Shown piece by piece: positions 27,727 through 36,562 of a DNA stretch of 47,535 bases. The notes beneath the pieces were generated by a model, which saw nothing but the letters and a program-made list of their open reading frames with translations, was not told the origin of the DNA and did no database searches. This stretch comes from Arthrobacter sp. AZCC_0090 (lineage in GTDB: Bacteria; Actinomycetota; Actinomycetes; Actinomycetales; Micrococcaceae). Each line of letters starts with the position of its first letter. Positions within the stretch are counted from its first letter, which is position 1. Location: the NCBI RefSeq assembly GCF_014207375.1, contig NZ_JACHEE010000002.1, positions 536,011 through 583,545 on the forward strand, in the 5' to 3' direction. The position numbers and the translations under genes were made by a program.

Positions 27727-28984
27727 CCGCAATCCGTCCACTGAAGTACTCGTCGTCGGCGGAGGAATGGCCGGCCTCGCCGGTGCCCTGGCCCTCCGTA
27801 CCAACGGTGCCGAGGTGACCCTGGTCGAACGGGCCCCCGAATTCGGCGAGGTCGGGGCGGGCTTGCAGATGGCCCCCAACGCGTCCCGTGTCCTGAAGCG
27901 TTGGGGACTCCTCGAGAAGGCACTCGAGATCGGAGTCCGGCCGAAGCACTTGGTGTTCCGCGACGCCCTGACCGGTGAGGAGCTCACGCGCCAGACCCTC
28001 GGGGGCGAATTCGAAGAACGGTACGGCGCGCCGTACGTCGTGATCCACCGCAGTGACCTGCACCAGATCCTGTTGGAGGCCTGCCAGGACGCCGGCGTCC
28101 GCTTGGTGAACGACGTCGTCGTGGAGGACGTTAGGACCGTCAACGCGCGCGGCGTAGCACACACCGCGAACGGCGACGTCTACGAGGCCGACGTCGTGAT
28201 CGGCGCCGACGGCCTCAAGTCCACGCTCCGTGCCAGCGTCGTGCAGGACGGCCCGGTGTCGTCGTCGTACGTCGCCTATCGCGGTACCGTTCCCATCACG
28301 GCGGATACCCCGGCAGCCGATCTCGAAGACGTCATCGTCTACCTTGGCCCGGACTGCCACCTGGTGCAGTACCCGCTCCGCAAGGGCGAACTGCTCAACA
28401 CGGTGGCCGTTTTCAAGTCGCCGTCGTTCGAGCGCGGGGAAGAGCAATACGGTGGCGTGGACGAACTCGCGGCCGCTTACAAGGACTGCATTCCGGCAGT
28501 GCAGTCAGCGCTGCGGAACCTTGCAACCGGCATCCGCTGGCCCATGTACGATCGCGATCCCATCGAGAACTGGATCGACGGTCGTCTGGTTTTGATGGGC
28601 GACGCCGCCCACCCCATGCTCCAGTACTTGGCCCAGGGAGCCTGCCAAGCGCTTGAAGACGCAGCTGTGCTTCAGGACTCCACCGTCGGTTCAGTGTTCA
28701 CCGACGACGGCGTGGACACCGCTGCCTGGGACCGCGCCATCAGCGACTTCAACTTAGCCCGGGCTGCCCGCACGGCCCGTGTCCAGCGCACGGCCCGTGT
28801 CTGGGGCGAGTCCTGGCACGTGTCCGGCGTCGCGCGCGTCTTACGTAACCTGCTGTTCAAGAGTCGCAAGGACGGCGACTTCCAGTACAACGACTGGCTT
28901 TACGGACAAGCGGCCGACGGCGTCCCGGCAGTCCCAGCGGAAGCTGCGGAGAGGATTGAGTCGCTAGCGAGAACGCACGCTTAG
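27719..28984 (+). CDS. 3-hydroxybenzoate 6-hydroxylase (FAD monooxygenase)
   Basis: 421 residues of the group A flavin hydroxylases. The N-terminal FAD motif is VLVVGGGMAGLAGALALRTNGAEVTLVERAPEFGEVGAGLQMAPNASRVLKRWG, the middle DG motif reads DVVIGADGLKSTLR, and the second FAD motif GRLVLMGDAAHPMLQYLAQGACQALEDA has a Tyr/Leu-Gln substrate-side pattern matching the 3HB6H class. It converts 3-hydroxybenzoate with NADH and O2 to gentisate, the substrate of the dioxygenase 2.3 kb away. ATG 27719 lies inside the importer's final codons, so translation is coupled. Salicylate hydroxylases look similar; the FAH/MPI/GDO set favours gentisate formation but 5-hydroxylation of salicylate would also give it. 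Confidence 0.9.
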   Translation: MSDRNPSTEVLVVGGGMAGLAGALALRTNGAEVTLVERAPEFGEVGAGLQMAPNASRVLKRWGLLEKALEIGVRPKHLVFRDALTGEELTRQTLGGEFEERYGAPYVVIHRSDLHQILLEACQDAGVRLVNDVVVEDVRTVNARGVAHTANGDVYEADVVIGADGLKSTLRASVVQDGPVSSSYVAYRGTVPITADTPAADLEDVIVYLGPDCHLVQYPLRKGELLNTVAVFKSPSFERGEEQYGGVDELAAAYKDCIPAVQSALRNLATGIRWPMYDRDPIENWIDGRLVLMGDAAHPMLQYLAQGACQALEDAAVLQDSTVGSVFTDDGVDTAAWDRAISDFNLARAARTARVQRTARVWGESWHVSGVARVLRNLLFKSRKDGDFQYNDWLYGQAADGVPAVPAEAAERIESLARTHA

Positions 28985-28995
28985 GAGCATCCGTT

Positions 28996-29052
28996 GTGTC
29001 AATTGTAAGTAAACAAATTGCTGGACTCCTGGAGCAGACCGAAGCAGACTGA
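28996..29052 (+). CDS. Possible 18-residue peptide or remnant downstream of the hydroxylase
   Basis: GTG 28996 follows an AGGAG that overlaps the hydroxylase stop, 8 nt ahead. The frame encodes VSIVSKQIAGLLEQTEAD and stops. It could be a remnant N-terminus of a lost third gene of this arm or a chance ORF. The following 41 bp lead to the flotillin ribosome-binding site. Confidence 0.25.
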   Translation: MSIVSKQIAGLLEQTEAD

Positions 29053-29093
29053 CTACACGAGCCGCTTGGGTGCTTGCCGTTGAAAGGACAGTC

Positions 29094-30533
29094 ATGTTCG
29101 ACCTCATTGCTTATCTCCCCATTCTTGTCACCGTATTGGGGGTAGTTGTCGCCGTTGCCGTCATTAGGCTTCTCATCAAATTGATGTGGAAGGTGGCTGA
29201 ACCAAACGAGGCACTCATCATTTCCGGCCTGACCCGGGGAAGTGTGGACACTAGGGACGGAATGGATTTCAAAATCGTCACCGGTAAGGGTGCCTTGGTG
29301 GTTCCCGGGCTCCAAACCGTGAGGACTTTGTCCCTGACGCTGAATGAAACGGAGCTTCAGGTCAACTGTGTGACCTCGCAAGGTATCCAGGTGATTGTGG
29401 AGGGCGTGGTTATTTACAAAATCGGTGACGCTGCGCCTTTCATTGCGAACGCCGCGAGGAGGTTTCTCGGCCAACAGCCCAAAATGGAAAGCCAGGTCTA
29501 CAACGTTTTTGAAGGGCACTTACGCTCGATCATTGGCAGCATGACCATGGAAGAGATCATCCGCGAGCGCGACAAACTCGCTTCGCTGGTCCGCAGCGCG
29601 AGCGGCATAGAAATGGAAAAGCTCGGCCTGGTGGTTGATTCCCTCCAAATAAAGGACCTCCAGGACCCCACAGGCTACATCCAAAACCTGGCCAAACCGC
29701 ACATTGCGCAGGTCAAAATGGAGGCCCGCATCGCCGAAGCCACCAGGAACCGCGAGGCAGCCGAGAAGGAAGCCGAGGCAGCTGCCCAGATCGCGGACGC
29801 CCAGAGCCTTTCGGCGATCAAGCAATCAGCGGCCCAAGCCAATGCCGAGACCGCCAGGGCCAACGCCGCGCAGGCAGGTCCGTTGGCCGACGCCACGGCA
29901 CGCCAGCAAGTGGTGGTCCAGGAAACCGAGGTGGCAAAGCTGGAGGCGGACCGCGAGGAGCAGAAGCTCCAGACGTCCATCCGCAAGCCCGCAGACGCCA
30001 AGGCCTACGCCCAGCGCACCGAGGCAGAAGCCCAAAAGGCTGCCGACATCAGCGCGTCCGAGGCGCGCGCCCGGCGTACAGAACTCGAAGCCCAGGCGAA
30101 CGCCCGCAAGGTGGAAGTCGAAGCGCAAGCCAACGCCACCGCTGCGGCCGCGATTGCGGGAGCAACCAAGATCACCGGCGAGGCCGAGGCGGCAGCCACC
30201 AAAGCCCGCGGTGACGCCGCAGCCTCCGCCATCAAGGCCAAGTCCTTGGCGGAAGCCGACGGCATCAAGGCGCGCGCTGAAGCACTCGGAACCAACCAAG
30301 AGGCCGTTATCTCCCAGCAGCTTGCAGAGAACATGCCCGCGATCGTCGCGGCCGCGGCTGAACCATTTGCCCATGTGGGGCAACTGACGGTCCTCAATGG
30401 CGGCGAAGGGCTCAACAGCATGGTGGGAGGAATCCTTTCCCAAGTGGGCAACTTCCTGCCATCGATCACAGCTGCCCTCAAGAACGGGCAGGTACCTCCC
30501 AAGCGGGCGCCCACCAAAGCCCCTGATGCGTAG
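29094..30533 (+). CDS. Flotillin-like SPFH membrane protein
   Basis: 479 residues. One N-terminal membrane helix (LIAYLPILVTVLGVVVAVAVIRLLIKL) leads into an SPFH domain (residues 30-200; VAEPNEALIISGLTRG, MEEIIRERDKLASLVR). Residues about 200-410 are a very long Ala/Glu/Gln coiled coil rich in EAxA heptads (AEATRNREAAEKEAEAAAQ, ARRTELEAQANARKVEVEAQ). A short hydrophobic flotillin end (ENMPAIVAAAAEPFAHVGQLTVLNGGEGLNSMVGGILSQVGNF) closes it. It scaffolds membrane microdomains at the inner face. ATG 29094 has GAAAGGA 7 nt upstream. The NfeD-like gene follows after 8 bp, the usual pairing. Confidence 0.92.
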   Translation: MFDLIAYLPILVTVLGVVVAVAVIRLLIKLMWKVAEPNEALIISGLTRGSVDTRDGMDFKIVTGKGALVVPGLQTVRTLSLTLNETELQVNCVTSQGIQVIVEGVVIYKIGDAAPFIANAARRFLGQQPKMESQVYNVFEGHLRSIIGSMTMEEIIRERDKLASLVRSASGIEMEKLGLVVDSLQIKDLQDPTGYIQNLAKPHIAQVKMEARIAEATRNREAAEKEAEAAAQIADAQSLSAIKQSAAQANAETARANAAQAGPLADATARQQVVVQETEVAKLEADREEQKLQTSIRKPADAKAYAQRTEAEAQKAADISASEARARRTELEAQANARKVEVEAQANATAAAAIAGATKITGEAEAAATKARGDAAASAIKAKSLAEADGIKARAEALGTNQEAVISQQLAENMPAIVAAAAEPFAHVGQLTVLNGGEGLNSMVGGILSQVGNFLPSITAALKNGQVPPKRAPTKAPDA

Positions 30534-30541
30534 CGAAACCG

Positions 30542-30784
30542 ATGCACAAAGAGGTTGATCGGAGCCTGACCGGCAAGATTGGGCGGGTTACGGGGCGAAT
30601 CGGGCCAGGCACCGTGGGGGAAGTCATGCTGCCGTTCCACGGCGGCACGAGCGCCTTCCATGCGTATCCCTTCGACAAGACCAGTGTTTTCAACGTTGGT
30701 GATGAAGTGCTTGTCATCTACTACGAGCCACCCGGGACAGTATTCGTTGACGAGCTGCCAGACGTACTGAGGGCGGCTAAATAG
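30542..30784 (+). CDS. Small NfeD-like OB-fold protein, flotillin partner
   Basis: 80 residues with no membrane segment. LTGKIGRVTGRIGPGTVGEVMLPFHGGTSAFHAYPFDKTSVFNVGDEVLVIYYEPPGTVFVDEL has the beta-rich pattern of NfeD C-terminal OB domains (GxxGxVxxxIxPxGxV, later GDxVxVxxxxGxxLxVxxL). NfeD proteins partner flotillins, and the 8-bp spacing makes them one operon. The membrane part found in classical NfeD is absent, so this would be a soluble adaptor recruited by the flotillin itself. A hairpin overlaps its stop codon. Confidence 0.75.
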   Translation: MHKEVDRSLTGKIGRVTGRIGPGTVGEVMLPFHGGTSAFHAYPFDKTSVFNVGDEVLVIYYEPPGTVFVDELPDVLRAAK

Positions 30785-30798
30785 ATAGCCGCCCTCAG
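30767..30798. terminator. Bidirectional hairpin overlapping the NfeD-like stop
   Basis: Perfect 12-bp stem CTGAGGGCGGCT / AGCCGCCCTCAG around AAATAGAT; the TAG stop is in the loop. It lies between convergent genes. Confidence 0.8.
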
Positions 30799-30822
30799 CG
30801 TTCGTTTCAGGTATTCAGTTGC

Positions 30823-32706
30823 TCACCCCAGTGGCGGGGCTCCCACGCTGTCATACATCGCGTAGTCGTCCGTGATGAGGGTTCCGTTGTTGAACAGGCT
30901 AAGCCCGAAACTGATGGCAGTGGCCCCCGCGGGGAGTGCCGGCGTCGTGAGGCTGGCCTGCGTGTAGGTGCTCGTGGCTGGCAGCCACGGTCCGGAGGTC
31001 CAGTACACCCAGTTGCCGGACGCGTCGCGATAGTACACGGCGAACTGCGTGACTGCGGTTGACGTGTACCACGCCCGAAGCGAGTACGTATGTCCCGCTA
31101 CGGCCGCAGGTGGGCAAGTACTGGTGTCCAGGGTCGGAAGCAGTTTCGCGTCACCACTGGAGTAGCCCGTGATGGTGAGCTTCTCCGCTTTGGTGCCGGT
31201 GTGGGCAGTAGCTACGGTGCTGAACACGGCCGTGTTGGTACCGAATCCACCTGCCTGCCAGCACTGGGGGAACGCGCCCGCTCCTGCCGTTTCAAGGCTG
31301 GGGTTTTGCACGAGGTTGGACCCAGCTGGCGGTGGCGGCGGAGGCGGTGGCGGGTTGCCGACGTCGAACATCTCGTAGTCGTCCGTGGTCAGCGTGCCGT
31401 TGCTGAACAGGTTCAACCCGAAGCTGATGCCGCTGGCGCCGGCCGGAAGGGCCGGAGTGGTCCAGGTGGCCTTCTGATAGGTTGTAGCGGCCGCGAACCA
31501 CGGGCTGGAAGTCCAATACGTCCATGAACCGAGTCCAGTGCGGTAATACAGCTCGAACTGGGTATTGGTGGTGGACTTGTACCAGGCACCCAGCGAATAG
31601 GTGTGTCCCGCAGTGGCCGTTGGAGAACAACCTCCCAGGTCCAGGGTCGGCAACAGTTTCGCGTCACCGTCCACATATCCGCTGACGACCAACCGTTCGG
31701 CGACGTTCCCCGTATGCCCGGGCCTAACTGTGGAGAAGGTAGGCGTGTTCGTGCCGTAGCCTCCGGCTGCCCAACATTGCGGCGCGCCGTTCACCAAAGT
31801 TTCGAGACTCGGGTTCTTGACCAGGTTTCCGGTGCCCTGCGGCGGGGCCGGCGGTCCTGAAACCAGCGGTTTGACGGTGCCGCCGATCACTTGGGCCACC
31901 GTCTTGACGCTTGTGGTTGCAGGGCGGGCCTTGAGCCATGTGGCGAACTGGTTGAACAGAGTCGGCGTGATGTTCAGCGGGTCAGTGCTGGTGGCTGAAA
32001 TGTGGTGGAAGGTCAATTGCACCCATCCGCCCGCGGGCTCGGCCTGCGTGACAGATTTCTGCAGGTCGGCAAGCGTCCAGGTCTTGTCCACTTCATCCGG
32101 GGCAGCCGTGTTATACGGATTTGCGGGCGGAATGGTCTCCGCGAGGGCGCAGCCGTTGCAGCTGAACCGCGTCTTGATGTCACCAAGATTGCGAGCACTA
32201 TTGAATCCGCAGTTCTTCACAATGGTCTCAATAGACGCGTTCTCAGCGGCAAAGGGATAGGCGAAGTCGGTGATGGTGAATCCCCAATTGCTGAGGTTCA
32301 CTCTGTCATTGCAGATCTGGCGAGCGGCCTCATCCGACGTCACGGTGGTCAGATCCGGGTGGGTCACGGTGTGGCCGGCAATTTCGTTGCCGTTCGCCAC
32401 TAGACCCTGCATGTCCGCCACCGTCATGTACCCCGGGTTGTTAACGAATCCGGAAGGAGTGAAGAAGGTACCCACCAGGCCCACGCTTTGCAGCGTCTGT
32501 GCAGCGGTAAGTTGATCTGCATTTGCATCATCGAAAGTCAGGGTTACGACGGTGGGATTGGCAGCCAAAGCTGCGGGGGCGGTGACGCCGGCGGTAAAGC
32601 CGGCGCATGCAAGTACCACCACAACGGTGGAGAACCAAGTAAACCATTTGCCCCGGATCGTCCCTCTGAACGTCCGGTGCTGGTCATTACGGTTGAAGAG
32701 TTTCAT
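30823..32706 (-). CDS. Secreted polysaccharide deacetylase with two carbohydrate-binding repeats
   Basis: 627 residues. Signal peptide 1-48 (long basic start, FSTVVVVLACAGFTAG, ALA cleavage region). The NodB-type catalytic domain, residues 50-275, shows motif 1 TFDDANADQ, motif 2 HTVTHPDL (HxxxH metal ligands) and motif 3 FAYPF. A linker leads to two similar modules of about 150 residues, each starting NLVxNPSLE, containing PQCW...GGxGTNT, GDAKLLPTLD and HTYSL, and ending ISFGLxLFxNGTLxTDDYxM. A nine-proline run joins them. It probably removes N- or O-acetyl groups from an extracellular or wall polysaccharide while the modules bind glycan. ATG 32706 is preferred over the longer frame because the signal peptide begins there. 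It is divergent from the glycosyltransferase. Confidence 0.92.
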   Translation of the reverse strand: MKLFNRNDQHRTFRGTIRGKWFTWFSTVVVVLACAGFTAGVTAPAALAANPTVVTLTFDDANADQLTAAQTLQSVGLVGTFFTPSGFVNNPGYMTVADMQGLVANGNEIAGHTVTHPDLTTVTSDEAARQICNDRVNLSNWGFTITDFAYPFAAENASIETIVKNCGFNSARNLGDIKTRFSCNGCALAETIPPANPYNTAAPDEVDKTWTLADLQKSVTQAEPAGGWVQLTFHHISATSTDPLNITPTLFNQFATWLKARPATTSVKTVAQVIGGTVKPLVSGPPAPPQGTGNLVKNPSLETLVNGAPQCWAAGGYGTNTPTFSTVRPGHTGNVAERLVVSGYVDGDAKLLPTLDLGGCSPTATAGHTYSLGAWYKSTTNTQFELYYRTGLGSWTYWTSSPWFAAATTYQKATWTTPALPAGASGISFGLNLFSNGTLTTDDYEMFDVGNPPPPPPPPPAGSNLVQNPSLETAGAGAFPQCWQAGGFGTNTAVFSTVATAHTGTKAEKLTITGYSSGDAKLLPTLDTSTCPPAAVAGHTYSLRAWYTSTAVTQFAVYYRDASGNWVYWTSGPWLPATSTYTQASLTTPALPAGATAISFGLSLFNNGTLITDDYAMYDSVGAPPLG

Positions 32707-33002
32707 AAGGTCTGGCTCGATTCTAGGCAGCGGCCTGGCCGGACATACGGGCGGGGGGATAACAGGACAAGCCCCAGTCATGGCCACGAAGTTCACTATG
32801 GTCTCACCGTAATTCGGGCCCTTAGCAGCGGATAAGAGTAAGTCCTACCCGTCTTTCAGCTCCGTAATTACTTAGATTGGCGCATTTTCCGTCGCTCAAG
32901 GCCCTCCACTCGGGAAAGCAACATCAATTTGTTAACCAAACCTTCCCCCCAGCGTCACGCCCACTCCCCCGCTTCGCCAACCGCCGAGCACACCGTGGAG
33001 GG

Positions 33003-34217
33003 GTGAGGATCGCTATCGTTGCCGAATCATTCCTGCCGCTCATGAACGGGGTCACCCACTCCATCCTGCGGGTGCTGGAGCATCTGCAAGAGCGCGGCGA
33101 CGAAGTAATGGTGATTGCGCCGTCGACGTCGGACACTGCTGTCTCGGACGTCGTGAACGGCGCATTTGTCCACCGTCTCCCATCCGTGCCGCTGGCCGGA
33201 TACACAAATGTGCGGGTGGCGTTGGGCGGTGTGAGCCGGGTCAAGAGAATCCTTGCCGACTACGCACCGGACGTCGTCCACCTCGCATCTCCTTTCGTCC
33301 TCGGTTGGCGGGCTGTGCAGGCCGCGCACCAGCTCGGCATCCCCACGGTGGCCATCTACCAAACCGAGGTCCCCAGCTACGCCGCGCGGTATGGCGTGCC
33401 CATCCTGGAAAACTGGGCATGGAACCGGGTGGACAACATCCATCTTCTTGCAGACCGCACATTGGTCCCGTCCACGTTCGCGCTCAACCAGTTGCGCGGC
33501 CGCGGGATCTTAAGGGTGGGCATGTGGCGGCGCGGTGTGGATACCGCGCGGTTCTCCCCCACCAAGCGCTCGACGGCGTGGCGAGCCTCCGTGGCGCCCG
33601 ACGGCGAGCGCATCATCGGCTATGTTGGCCGGCTCGCGGTGGAAAAGCAGGTGGAAGATCTTGCCGTGCTGGCCGACCTGCCGGGAGCCAAGGTGGTCGT
33701 CGTGGGCGACGGTCCGCAACGCGCGGCCCTCGAAGCAGCGCTGCCAAACGCAGTCTTCACGGGGTTCCTGGGCGGCGACGAACTGGCCCAGGTTGTTGCG
33801 GGCTTTGATCTCTTCGTCCATCCTGGCGAGTTCGAAACGTTCTGCCAGACCATCCAGGAGGCCATGGCATCGGGTGTTCCCGTTGTGGCCACCGGCCGGG
33901 GCGGTCCCCTCGACCTCGTGGAAAACTCGCGTACCGGTTGGCTCTACGAGCCGGGTGACCTTGCCCAGTTGCGCGGCTACGTGCAGGATCTGGTGGGCGA
34001 CGACGCCAAGCGCCGCGCGTTCGGAAAGGCAGCATTCGCATCGGTCCAAGGACGGACGTGGCCGGTGTTGAGTGCCCAACTCATACAGCACTACGAGGCC
34101 GTGATCGCCGGTGACGTTCTGGTTGAGCCGACCGTTGCGCATGTCCATCCGGCCGAGCTTCAGGCGGCTGAGCCCGCCATCGTTTCCGTGACTTCCAGTA
34201 AAGGACTCTCAGCATGA
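33003..34217 (+). CDS. GT4 glycosyltransferase (PimB/MgtA-like mannosyltransferase)
   Basis: 404 residues with two Rossmann domains (GT-B). The N-terminal MRIAIVAESFLPLMNGVTHSILRVLEHLQERGDEVMVIAP is typical of actinobacterial alpha-mannosyltransferases of GT family 4. The C-terminal donor domain has YVGRLAVEKQVEDL, VVVGDGPQRAALEAAL, and HPGEFETFCQTIQEAMASGVPVVA with the EX7E acidic pair. It probably transfers mannose or glucose from a nucleotide sugar to a lipid or polysaccharide acceptor. GTG 33003 matches the family start, although the ribosome-binding site (GGAG) is very close. The open frame extends upstream to 32877 without similarity. The next gene overlaps by 4 bp, so they form an operon. 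Confidence 0.85.
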   Translation: MRIAIVAESFLPLMNGVTHSILRVLEHLQERGDEVMVIAPSTSDTAVSDVVNGAFVHRLPSVPLAGYTNVRVALGGVSRVKRILADYAPDVVHLASPFVLGWRAVQAAHQLGIPTVAIYQTEVPSYAARYGVPILENWAWNRVDNIHLLADRTLVPSTFALNQLRGRGILRVGMWRRGVDTARFSPTKRSTAWRASVAPDGERIIGYVGRLAVEKQVEDLAVLADLPGAKVVVVGDGPQRAALEAALPNAVFTGFLGGDELAQVVAGFDLFVHPGEFETFCQTIQEAMASGVPVVATGRGGPLDLVENSRTGWLYEPGDLAQLRGYVQDLVGDDAKRRAFGKAAFASVQGRTWPVLSAQLIQHYEAVIAGDVLVEPTVAHVHPAELQAAEPAIVSVTSSKGLSA

Positions 34218-35653
34218 AAATCTCCGTTGTCGGCTGCGGCTACCTTGGCGCAGTACATGCCGCGACGCTCGCGTCGATGGGCCACACCGTGGTGGGCATC
34301 GACGTCGACGCCCAGAAGGTTGCCCACCTGAACAAGGGTTTCGCGCCTTTCCACGAACCCGGCCTCGATGAACTTCTGCGGGATGGCTTCGCCACCAAAC
34401 GGCTCACGTTTTCCACTGATTTTGCTGATGCCGCCGACGCCCAGACGCACTTCCTCTGCGTGGGCACCCCGCAGTCGAAGACGTCGGACACGGCGGACCT
34501 CTCCTACGTGATCGCGGCGACGAAGAGCCTCCTCCCCCATCTGGCGAGGGGCGCCGCCGTCGTGGGCAAATCCACCGTCCCTGTGGGAACGGTGGACATG
34601 CTCCGCGGCGTCCTTGCCCGCAGGCCGGACATCCTGCTCGGCTGGAACCCCGAGTTCCTTCGCCAGGGGACGGCTGTGAAGGATTCGTTGGTACCCGATC
34701 GCTTGGTGTACGGCGTGCCGGGCGGCAAGGATTCTGGCGCCGGTGCCCCGGTAACAGCCGTGCTCGACGCCGTGTACGAACCGCTGGTTTCCGCCGGTAT
34801 CCCGCGGCTGGTCTGCAACTTTGCGACGGCCGAGCTCATCAAGTCCGCTTCCAATGCCTATCTCGCAACGAAGCTGAGCTTCATCAACGCCATGGCCGAA
34901 CTCTGCGACGCCTCGGGTGCCGATGTCACTGAACTCAGCCAGGCAATGGGCCTGGATCCGCGCATCGGCAACCGGTATCTCCACGCTGGCCTGGGTTTCG
35001 GCGGCGGCTGCTTGCCGAAGGACATTCGCTCGTTCCGCGCACAGGCACAAGCGCTGTCCGTGCCTTCCCTTGATGAGTGGATGGGGGTGGTCGATTCCAT
35101 CAATCTGGGCCAGCGCGCCCGCGCCGTGGACGTCGCCCGTGAAATGTGCAAGGGCTTCCTGTCCGGCCGCACCGTCACGGTGCTGGGCGCGGCCTTCAAA
35201 CCGGACACCGACGACATCCGTGACTCCCCCGCCCTCGACGTCGCACTCCAGCTCGCAGCGGCCGGTGCCCATGTGACCGTGACCGACCCCAAGGCCATCA
35301 ACAACGCCTGGATGCGCTACCCGCAACTCCGCTTCGAAGCGTCCACGACCCGCGCGCTGGAAGGCGCTGAGTTGGTGCTGCTGCTGACCGAATGGGATGA
35401 GTACCGCACTCTCTCACCCGCCGCTGTCGGTTCGCTCGTACGACGCCGGATGGTGCTGGACGCGCGGAACGTCCTGGACGCTGGGGTATGGAAAGCGCAA
35501 GGCTGGACTGTTCGCGGGCTCGGAACCGGCTCCTCCGCTCAGCCTGCGGACACCGTTGCCGACGCAAAGCCGCCTGTCCTCCCCGCCGAACCGCTCGACA
35601 CGAGGCCGTTCATCGTGGGCTCGCCTACCAAGGCGACGTCAACGCGTCGGTGA
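34214..35653 (+). CDS. UDP-glucose 6-dehydrogenase
   Basis: 479 residues. N-terminal NAD motif ISVVGCGYLGAVHAATLASMGHTVVGIDVD; KSTVPVGT; NPEFLRQGTAVKDSLVPDRLVYG; central ATAELIKSASNAYLATKLSFINAMAELC; catalytic Cys266 in GFGGGCLPKDIR; C-terminal VLGAAFKPDTDDIRDSPALDVALQL. It oxidises UDP-glucose to UDP-glucuronate twice through a thiohemiacetal on the Cys. The C-terminal 40 residues are a Pro/Ala tail not needed for the reaction. ATG 34214 overlaps the glycosyltransferase stop (ATGA), so the pair probably makes and uses sugars for a surface glycan. GDP-mannose dehydrogenase is the close alternative. Confidence 0.92.
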   Translation: MKISVVGCGYLGAVHAATLASMGHTVVGIDVDAQKVAHLNKGFAPFHEPGLDELLRDGFATKRLTFSTDFADAADAQTHFLCVGTPQSKTSDTADLSYVIAATKSLLPHLARGAAVVGKSTVPVGTVDMLRGVLARRPDILLGWNPEFLRQGTAVKDSLVPDRLVYGVPGGKDSGAGAPVTAVLDAVYEPLVSAGIPRLVCNFATAELIKSASNAYLATKLSFINAMAELCDASGADVTELSQAMGLDPRIGNRYLHAGLGFGGGCLPKDIRSFRAQAQALSVPSLDEWMGVVDSINLGQRARAVDVAREMCKGFLSGRTVTVLGAAFKPDTDDIRDSPALDVALQLAAAGAHVTVTDPKAINNAWMRYPQLRFEASTTRALEGAELVLLLTEWDEYRTLSPAAVGSLVRRRMVLDARNVLDAGVWKAQGWTVRGLGTGSSAQPADTVADAKPPVLPAEPLDTRPFIVGSPTKATSTRR

Positions 35654-35873
35654 CCTTCTCCGGCGCACACCTAGACCGGCCCCCACGTCCACCTAGATCC
35701 AGCAATTTCACCCCTAAAAAACCGCTCAGGCACACTGGTTTTGCCCTGATCAACACCTAGACGCCCTATTTCATCGAGACAATCTGAACGGTGGATGGCT
35801 CTGCTTAAGACAGAGTCGCCGTTCTCCAAGGCCAGGTCTGCGTTGGCCGATCGTCTCGAGAGAAGGGGTTGGA

Positions 35874-36158
35874 GTGGAATCAGCAACGACGCGAGCAGCT
35901 GGGCTTCACGCCGGGACTGCGGCTGCGGTGGCTTCGGTTGGAATCTTCGGCGCAAGCCTGGCCGTTTCATCGATGGTGGGATCGGCCGGTATCCCTGAAG
36001 CAGCGGCATCCCAGATCAGGAGAGCCATCGACGTCGGAGGCTGGGCACTTGTTGTCCTCGGCGCTGTGTTCGGGGCCGGAATCACCAGCGCCTTGATCAC
36101 AACAGTCCGGAACATCCTCTTCCGCGCTTGCCCGACACAATCAGTCGCCGCCTCATGA
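35874..36158 (+). CDS. Circular-bacteriocin-like peptide precursor
   Basis: 94 residues: an N-terminal Ala/Ser/Gly-rich hydrophobic leader (about 1-35), then GIPEAAASQIRRAIDVGG, a hydrophobic Val/Ala/Gly helix pair (WALVVLGAVFGAGITSALITTV) and a basic end RNILFR. The order short helix with IxxAIxxGG, Gly-rich hydrophobic helices, Lys/Arg end recalls uberolysin/carnocyclin-type circular bacteriocins, whose actinobacterial precursors often carry a hydrophobic leader. The usual aromatic last residue is not obvious because the frame continues CPTQSVAAS. GTG start with AAGGGG 6 nt ahead. Its stop overlaps the next ORF as ATGA. No transporter or DUF95 gene is nearby, so it may be an orphan or simply a small membrane protein. 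Confidence 0.45.
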   Translation: MESATTRAAGLHAGTAAAVASVGIFGASLAVSSMVGSAGIPEAAASQIRRAIDVGGWALVVLGAVFGAGITSALITTVRNILFRACPTQSVAAS

Positions 36159-36400
36159 CAGCTCATCTCCACGGGCTTCTTCTGCGGGTCCGCTGTTGCC
36201 CAAAGGCCGCGATATTCGCTGTCGCTGGATTGTCTCACGCAGCGGCACTTGGCCCGGAGATCGGCGTCCCATTCCAGCGAACGACGTCGGTAATAGCCTC
36301 CGTCCGCGCGCCCGGCCTGGCGGTCCTCACCATTGTGGCGTTCATGGACTCTATCCGCCAGAAGCTTCCGCGAGGAAGCGTAGCCGAGAAAAGTGGCTGA
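36155..36400 (+). CDS. Small ORF translationally coupled to the bacteriocin-like gene
   Basis: 81 residues beginning MTAHLHGLLLRVRCC; a moderately hydrophobic stretch APGLAVLTIVAFMDSI lies before a basic end (RQKLPRGSVAEKSG). Its ATG shares four bases with the preceding stop (ATGA), the only reason to take it seriously. No family recognised. It might be an immunity or accessory peptide, or chance. Confidence 0.3.
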   Translation: MTAHLHGLLLRVRCCPKAAIFAVAGLSHAAALGPEIGVPFQRTTSVIASVRAPGLAVLTIVAFMDSIRQKLPRGSVAEKSG

Positions 36401-36562
36401 GTAGTTCCCATCCGCACACCCAATTCATGGATCAAGACCACTCAATGCGAGGTAGTCCACCACCTATCGGGTGATTGCAGACCTTACGGTGCTTCTACTC
36501 GTTCCCGCGTCCTGCTCAATGCAGTGGTTGCAGAAAGGAAGGAGTTGCAGATAGGAGGACTC

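Noticed and set aside
27106..28447. Long minus-strand ORFs under the importer and hydroxylase
   Set aside because: Arg/Pro/Ser-rich antisense shadows of well-supported genes.
29675..30661. Ala/Ser-rich minus-strand ORFs opposite the flotillin gene
   Set aside because: Produced by the repetitive EAxA coding sequence; no independent evidence.
35671..36009. 112-codon minus-strand ORF overlapping the bacteriocin-like gene
   Set aside because: No ribosome-binding site, Arg/Pro-rich, antisense to a better-supported frame.
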